9,238 bases of DNA from Desulfobacterales bacterium (GTDB lineage: Bacteria > Desulfobacterota > Desulfobacteria > Desulfobacterales > ETH-SRB1), in NCBI GenBank assembly GCA_030017395.1, contig JASEIZ010000072.1:1-9238 (forward strand), read 5' to 3'. The position numbers were made by a program, and so were the translations under genes. The first letter of the stretch is position 1; the number at the start of each line of letters is the position of its first letter. Below are positions 5,749 through 9,238 of the stretch, piece after piece. The notes beneath the pieces were generated by a model. The model was given only the letters and a program-made list of their open reading frames with translations. It had not been told where the DNA came from and did not search any database.

Positions 5749-8673
5749 TTACTCTTCGAGAAAGTGTTTCCAGATTTTTTTTACCTCTTTGCGTAAATCA
5801 TAAAATTCATTTTCAGGCACAAGGATAGGCTTTTCCTGAAGCCTGAGTCTGTGCACCTCGGATCTATAGGTGAGAAAAGCCTCTTTGAGAAAAATTGCAA
5901 TATCTTTATCGATTACGTTTGTTTGTGTAAGTGTTTCAAGAATACGCACATTGTCGGTCCATTTTAAAAGCTCGGCATGTTCGTAAGATTTTAAAAGCAC
6001 CAGATATTGAATCAGAAATTCAATGTCAACAATTCCACCTTTATCCTGTATTAGATCAAATAGTTCGGGTTCAGGGCTTAACAGCTCTTTGCGCATACGT
6101 TCACGCATAGTGCGCACCTCTTCCTGAAGCGTGGATTTAATTCTGGGAAGCGCGAGCGCCTCTTTTCTTATTTGCTCAAAGTATTTTGTCAACTTAATAT
6201 TGCCGCTTATCGGCCTTGCCCTGACAAGCGCCTGGTGTTCCCATGTCCAGGCATTTTTTATTTGATAATCGCGAAACGATTCAATATGGCCGACCAGAGG
6301 GCCGGCGCTTCCGCTGGGACGCAGCCTCATGTCGATTTTATAAAGCATACCAGCAGCAGTATGTGTTGTTAAAATATGCACAATTCTTTGCCCAAGGCGC
6401 GCAAAAAACTGTGAATTGTCAATAGAGCGGATACCCCCTTTTGTTTGTTCCTTTGCGCCTGCATGAAGAAAAACCAGGTCAAGATCAGCGCCATACCCAA
6501 GCTCAATTCCCCCAAGCTTTCCATAGGCGATCACAGCAAACCCCTTGTCAATTGTATGTTCGCCTATAACGCAGGTCGGTGTGCCGTGTTTTTCAATCAG
6601 ATAATTCCACGCCAATTCAATAACTTTATTTACGATTGTTTCGGCAATTTCGGTAAGATGATCGCTGGTTCTCATAAGCTTTACAGCGCCGGTAACATCT
6701 GCCGCAGCCACTCGCAATATATTAACCTGTTTAAATATGCATAATTCTTGTATCCGGCTTTCAAGATCATCGCCGGGAATCGGCTCAAGCTTTTTTTGCA
6801 CTTCTTTTTCAAGTTCATCCCTTTCAGGCGGGACGTATAAAGTACGCGGGTCAAGCAGTTCATCAAGAAGCACAGGATGACTGGATAGAAACGAGATAAC
6901 CCACGGACCGGCATTCGCAAGCTTGATAAGATGGGAAAGTGCTGTCGGGTTTTCCAGCAGAAGGGCAATGTAGCAGGTTCGTCTTTCAATAGTTTTAATC
7001 AGATCGATTATGAGATTCAGAACAGGATAAGATAGTTTTAATTTGCCGATTTCTTGCAGGACAAGCGGAATTAATCTGTCAAGCCGTTTCCGGCCTTCGA
7101 TGCTGAGCGCGCGAGTATGCGAATCATTGCGAAGATGATCCAGAAGGCGCAACACTTTTTCAGGCCCGTCAAATCCGGCATCAGAAAGCAAATTTATACT
7201 TTTTTCATTATCTATAAGGTTTTGCCAGATGCCTTTTAATTTGATTTCTATTTTTGCTTCTTGTTTATCACGTTCTATTCCGCCATCCGGTTCTTTTTCA
7301 GCCAGCAGCGCATTGAAATGATAATGAACCCTTTCCGTGTGCCTGTTAAGGCGCAAATAAAAAGACTCCCAGTCAACAAAACCCATTGATACGGCAAGGC
7401 GTTCTCTACCCGAACGATCCAAAGGAAGCTGGTGGGTTTGCTGGTCGGAAAATTCCTGGAGCCGGTGTTCGGTGTTACGCAAAAATTTATACGCTTTTAT
7501 AAGTTCATCACAAGTATCTTGCTCTATGTAATTGTTTTGGGATAAGGCTGCTAATACTTTATGGATACGGCGTTCCCGAAGAACAGGGGTTACGCCGCCG
7601 CGTATAAGCTGAAATATCTGGCCGAAGAATTCTATCTCCCGTATTCCTCCTGGGCCAAGCTTGATATTGCTTTTCATCCCTTTATTCTTAACTTCAAGTG
7701 AAATTTTATTTTTCATTTCCCTTAAAGATTCAAAGACTCCAAAATCCAGGTATCTGCGGTAAACAAAGGGCTGAAGCCTCTTAAGAAGACTATTGCCCGC
7801 ATCTTTTTCATCAGCCACAATTCTTGCTTTGATCCATGCGTAACGTTCCCATTCTCTTCCCTGCCTCTGATAGTAAGCCTCCATGTTATCGAAGCTCATA
7901 ACCAGAGGGCCGTTTTCCCCATAAGGTCTAAGGCGTGTATCTACCCTAAAAACAAAACCTTCTGATGTGGCTATGCTGATAACATTAAAAAAGTGTCTGC
8001 AAAGGCTCACAAAAAACTCTTCATTGCTTATTGATGCTGTTTTACCTTTTGTCTTACCATGCTCGGGATAGGCAAAGATTAGATCAATGTCTGAAGAAAA
8101 ATTGAGTTCACAGGCTCCAAGCTTGCCCATTCCTATAACCACAAGGTGTTGTTCGGAGCCGTCAGGGCCGGTGGGTATGCCGTGTTTCAAACACTGCCAA
8201 TCATACAGATATGAAAGCGCATGGGTTATGCAAGCATCGGCGAGGGCTGAAAGATCTGCCATTGTTTCTTCAAGATCTGCCCATCCGGCAAGGTCGCGCC
8301 AGGCAATACGTACCATTTCATAAAGCCTGAATCGTCTAAAAATATGCTGGAGGCTGGACACAGGGGATTGTATGCCTGGTTTTGCCTCTCCTTCTAATGA
8401 TAAAAGTGCGGTTTTAAGTTTATCGTTGTATTTATTCGCTTTATAACTTCTTTGAAGATCATTGCTTTCGATAAGATTTTTGAGCAGTTCAGGATTATGG
8501 ATGCAGCTTCTCGCAACAAAATCGCTGAAGGCAAAGACCTTTTTAAGGGCGGCAAAAATTTCAGGATTATCCCGCGAAATATTCTTTGAACATCCGGCTG
8601 AAACGCACAGCGATTTCCATTTAACGTTAAAATCGTTTTCCAGCGACTTTGGAAGGCTATCCGCAGGTTTCAT
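5749..8673 (-). CDS. glnE: Bifunctional glutamine-synthetase adenylyltransferase/deadenylylase
   Basis: GlnE attaches AMP to, and removes it from, glutamine synthetase, lowering or restoring its activity in response to PII state and glutamine; it is cytoplasmic. The 974-residue protein is slightly longer than E. coli GlnE (946) and carries both halves. The N-terminal adenylyl-removase domain has GMGKLGACELNFSSDIDLIF from residue 181, with metal-binding Asp195 and Asp197, and GPGGIREIEFFGQ (340-352). The C-terminal adenylyltransferase domain has AYGKLGGIELGYGADLDLVF, with Gly718, Asp730 and Asp732, and GGIVDIEFLIQY (879-890). No frameshift or missing motif is seen. The ATG at 8673 is preceded by AAGGAA, but at about 12 bases, longer than ideal. 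The gene converges on leuD with a 5-bp gap, so the two genes probably overlap in transcription. glnA and glnB are not in the window. Confidence 0.96.
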   Translation of the reverse strand: MKPADSLPKSLENDFNVKWKSLCVSAGCSKNISRDNPEIFAALKKVFAFSDFVARSCIHNPELLKNLIESNDLQRSYKANKYNDKLKTALLSLEGEAKPGIQSPVSSLQHIFRRFRLYEMVRIAWRDLAGWADLEETMADLSALADACITHALSYLYDWQCLKHGIPTGPDGSEQHLVVIGMGKLGACELNFSSDIDLIFAYPEHGKTKGKTASISNEEFFVSLCRHFFNVISIATSEGFVFRVDTRLRPYGENGPLVMSFDNMEAYYQRQGREWERYAWIKARIVADEKDAGNSLLKRLQPFVYRRYLDFGVFESLREMKNKISLEVKNKGMKSNIKLGPGGIREIEFFGQIFQLIRGGVTPVLRERRIHKVLAALSQNNYIEQDTCDELIKAYKFLRNTEHRLQEFSDQQTHQLPLDRSGRERLAVSMGFVDWESFYLRLNRHTERVHYHFNALLAEKEPDGGIERDKQEAKIEIKLKGIWQNLIDNEKSINLLSDAGFDGPEKVLRLLDHLRNDSHTRALSIEGRKRLDRLIPLVLQEIGKLKLSYPVLNLIIDLIKTIERRTCYIALLLENPTALSHLIKLANAGPWVISFLSSHPVLLDELLDPRTLYVPPERDELEKEVQKKLEPIPGDDLESRIQELCIFKQVNILRVAAADVTGAVKLMRTSDHLTEIAETIVNKVIELAWNYLIEKHGTPTCVIGEHTIDKGFAVIAYGKLGGIELGYGADLDLVFLHAGAKEQTKGGIRSIDNSQFFARLGQRIVHILTTHTAAGMLYKIDMRLRPSGSAGPLVGHIESFRDYQIKNAWTWEHQALVRARPISGNIKLTKYFEQIRKEALALPRIKSTLQEEVRTMRERMRKELLSPEPELFDLIQDKGGIVDIEFLIQYLVLLKSYEHAELLKWTDNVRILETLTQTNVIDKDIAIFLKEAFLTYRSEVHRLRLQEKPILVPENEFYDLRKEVKKIWKHFLEE

Positions 8674-8752
8674 AAATTAGAGTAGTTCCTTTTTTTTACT
8701 CGATTAGGATCATATTTTATATATTACCTAAAATCTGCAATTGATAATTATG

Positions 8753-8771
8753 GTGCAAAAATGCGTTGCAC
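8753..8771. repeat. Short inverted repeat upstream of glnE
   Basis: GTGCAA (8753-8758) and TTGCAC (8766-8771) are perfect complements with a 7-base loop. The centre is about 90 bp upstream of the glnE start. It could be an operator or part of a repeat; the sequence alone does not decide. Confidence 0.45.
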
Positions 8772-8772
8772 G

Positions 8773-8820
8773 AATGGTAATTTTCCTTTCCGTAGCGACT
8801 AAAAATTGCCATTTTTCGTC
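8773..8820. repeat. Overlapping palindromes upstream of glnE
   Basis: AATGGTAATTTT (8773-8784) and AAAATTGCCATT (8802-8813) are complementary with one mismatch. The second arm lies within its own dyad: GAC (8797-8799) and AAAAAT (8801-8806) mirror ATTTTT (8811-8816) and GTC (8818-8820), with one unpaired position per side. The two palindromes share bases and so could form alternative structures. They may be the relic of an insertion-sequence end or a regulatory site. Confidence 0.5.
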
Positions 8821-8876
8821 AATTCTGTATCAAATGTATATAGACAGGCCAAATACCGGCCTTAATTAGTCACTGT

Positions 8877-8907
8877 ACCATAGCATCGTACCCACTACTC
8901 CTATGGT
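8877..8907. repeat. Inverted repeat downstream of the transposase gene
   Basis: ACCATAG (8877-8883) and CTATGGT (8901-8907) are perfect complements separated by 17 bases. They lie 41-71 bp beyond the transposase stop. This could be a hairpin near the insertion-sequence end. No T-run supports an intrinsic terminator. Confidence 0.4.
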
Positions 8908-8938
8908 TCGGCAGATTTTATTTAGTTTTCTATACTCT

Positions 8939-8957
8939 TTTGGCCTTGTCAGCCAAA
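8939..8957. other. Hairpin spanning the transposase stop codon
   Basis: TTTGGC (8939-8944 on the + strand, allowing for adjacent T residues) pairs with GCCAAA (8952-8957), and the transposase stop codon (8949-8951) lies in the loop. No poly-U tract follows on the minus strand, so termination is not evident and read-through towards glnE remains possible. Confidence 0.4.
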
Positions 8958-9238
8958 GCTTAAGGCCTGGATAGAATTTTCTATCCATTGCCAGCGTTCT
9001 TTGAAAAGATAGGTCTCCGATAACCTAAGGAACCATTGCCTTCCACTGTGCATTAGACGCGCCGGAACGTGTAACAGAAACATCCGGATTGTATTGGGTT
9101 CTTCTTTAAAACCGGCTTCATCATTTAGCCACATCATCCAAACCATCAGGTTGTATGCCAGAATACAGGTTTGAAAAATAGCTGAGTTGGCCCAGAACTC
9201 CTGCGTCAGAATGCTTCCAGAGGCCATTTGGTTTTTAC
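8949..9238 (-). CDS. IS1380-family transposase, C-terminal part (cut by window edge)
   Basis: The minus-strand frame stays open through the right edge of the window, so only the last roughly 96 residues are seen; the Met at 9227 is internal (K-N-Q precede it). The visible part reads like the end of a DDE group-1 (IS1380-type) transposase: MASGSILTQEFWANSAIF, then ILAYNLMVWMMW, then IRMFLLHVPARLMHSGRQWF, and a final amphipathic segment. The order AN-A--L---AYNL, then a basic LL-VPARL---GR segment, is characteristic of that family's C-terminus (recognised by recall). The catalytic DDE residues lie outside the window, so activity cannot be judged. The stop is TGA at 8949-8951. The gene points towards glnE. 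Confidence 0.75.
   Translation of the reverse strand, partial: KNQMASGSILTQEFWANSAIFQTCILAYNLMVWMMWLNDEAGFKEEPNTIRMFLLHVPARLMHSGRQWFLRLSETYLFKERWQWIENSIQALSFG

Larger units (their letters stand above)
8674..8948. other. AT-rich, palindrome-rich gap upstream of glnE
   Basis: This 275-bp region between glnE and the transposase fragment contains no credible gene. Its glnE-proximal part (8700-8750) is very AT-rich and should hold the glnE promoter. Minus-strand candidates such as TATGAT and TATAAA occur, but none has a well-spaced -35 box, so I do not mark one. The middle holds several short inverted repeats, listed separately. The far part must contain one end of the insertion sequence, but I could not define its terminal repeat without the other end. 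Confidence 0.6.

Noticed and set aside
6172..6744. Small + strand open frames inside glnE
   Set aside because: They are antisense to well-conserved GlnE coding sequence and show no ribosome binding sites or recognisable domains.
5749..8673. Frameshift or domain loss in glnE
   Set aside because: Both nucleotidyltransferase signatures and both downstream GGI motifs are present in one uninterrupted frame.

Overview
The window looks like chromosomal sequence from a Gram-negative bacterium, most plausibly a member of the Desulfobacterota (sulfate-reducer type). This is inferred from the moderate, slightly AT-leaning base composition, the short LeuC/LeuD type (about 430 + 174 residues), the presence of a full-length GlnE, and the style of the intergenic repeats. 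No ribosomal RNA or other taxonomic marker is present, so the assignment is tentative.

Layout. A palindromic repeat (1-28) precedes rfbA (78-947), rfbC (960-1505) and lepA (1483-3279). These three are tightly packed on the + strand and probably cotranscribed: two steps of dTDP-L-rhamnose synthesis for surface polysaccharide, then the ribosomal GTPase EF4/LepA. lepA begins inside the end of rfbC. A 284-bp repeat-filled gap follows, then leuC (3564-4850), a 368-bp repeat-filled gap, and leuD (5219-5743). leuC and leuD encode the two subunits of one enzyme, most likely 3-isopropylmalate dehydratase of leucine biosynthesis. Only 5 bp after leuD, the convergent minus-strand glnE (5749-8673) ends; it encodes the bifunctional adenylyltransferase/deadenylylase that controls glutamine synthetase. 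Upstream of glnE is a 275-bp AT-rich, palindrome-rich gap, then the C-terminal part of an IS1380-type transposase (8949 to the window edge, minus strand).

The protein-coding genes are ordinary housekeeping or biosynthetic genes and look intact, except for the transposase, which is cut by the window edge. I see no defence system, CRISPR array, tRNA, rRNA or undescribed protein system. The unusual part is the non-coding DNA around leuC and leuD. It is a mosaic of several short dispersed repeat families (GGGATT units, CACAGA/CAAAG-type direct and inverted motifs, a GGTTGGGTT hairpin, a GAACAAGAAA inverted repeat and a CCGG palindrome). It runs up to, and in two cases into, the coding ends: both lepA and leuC terminate within the same GAT-TRA-GGGATT repeat.
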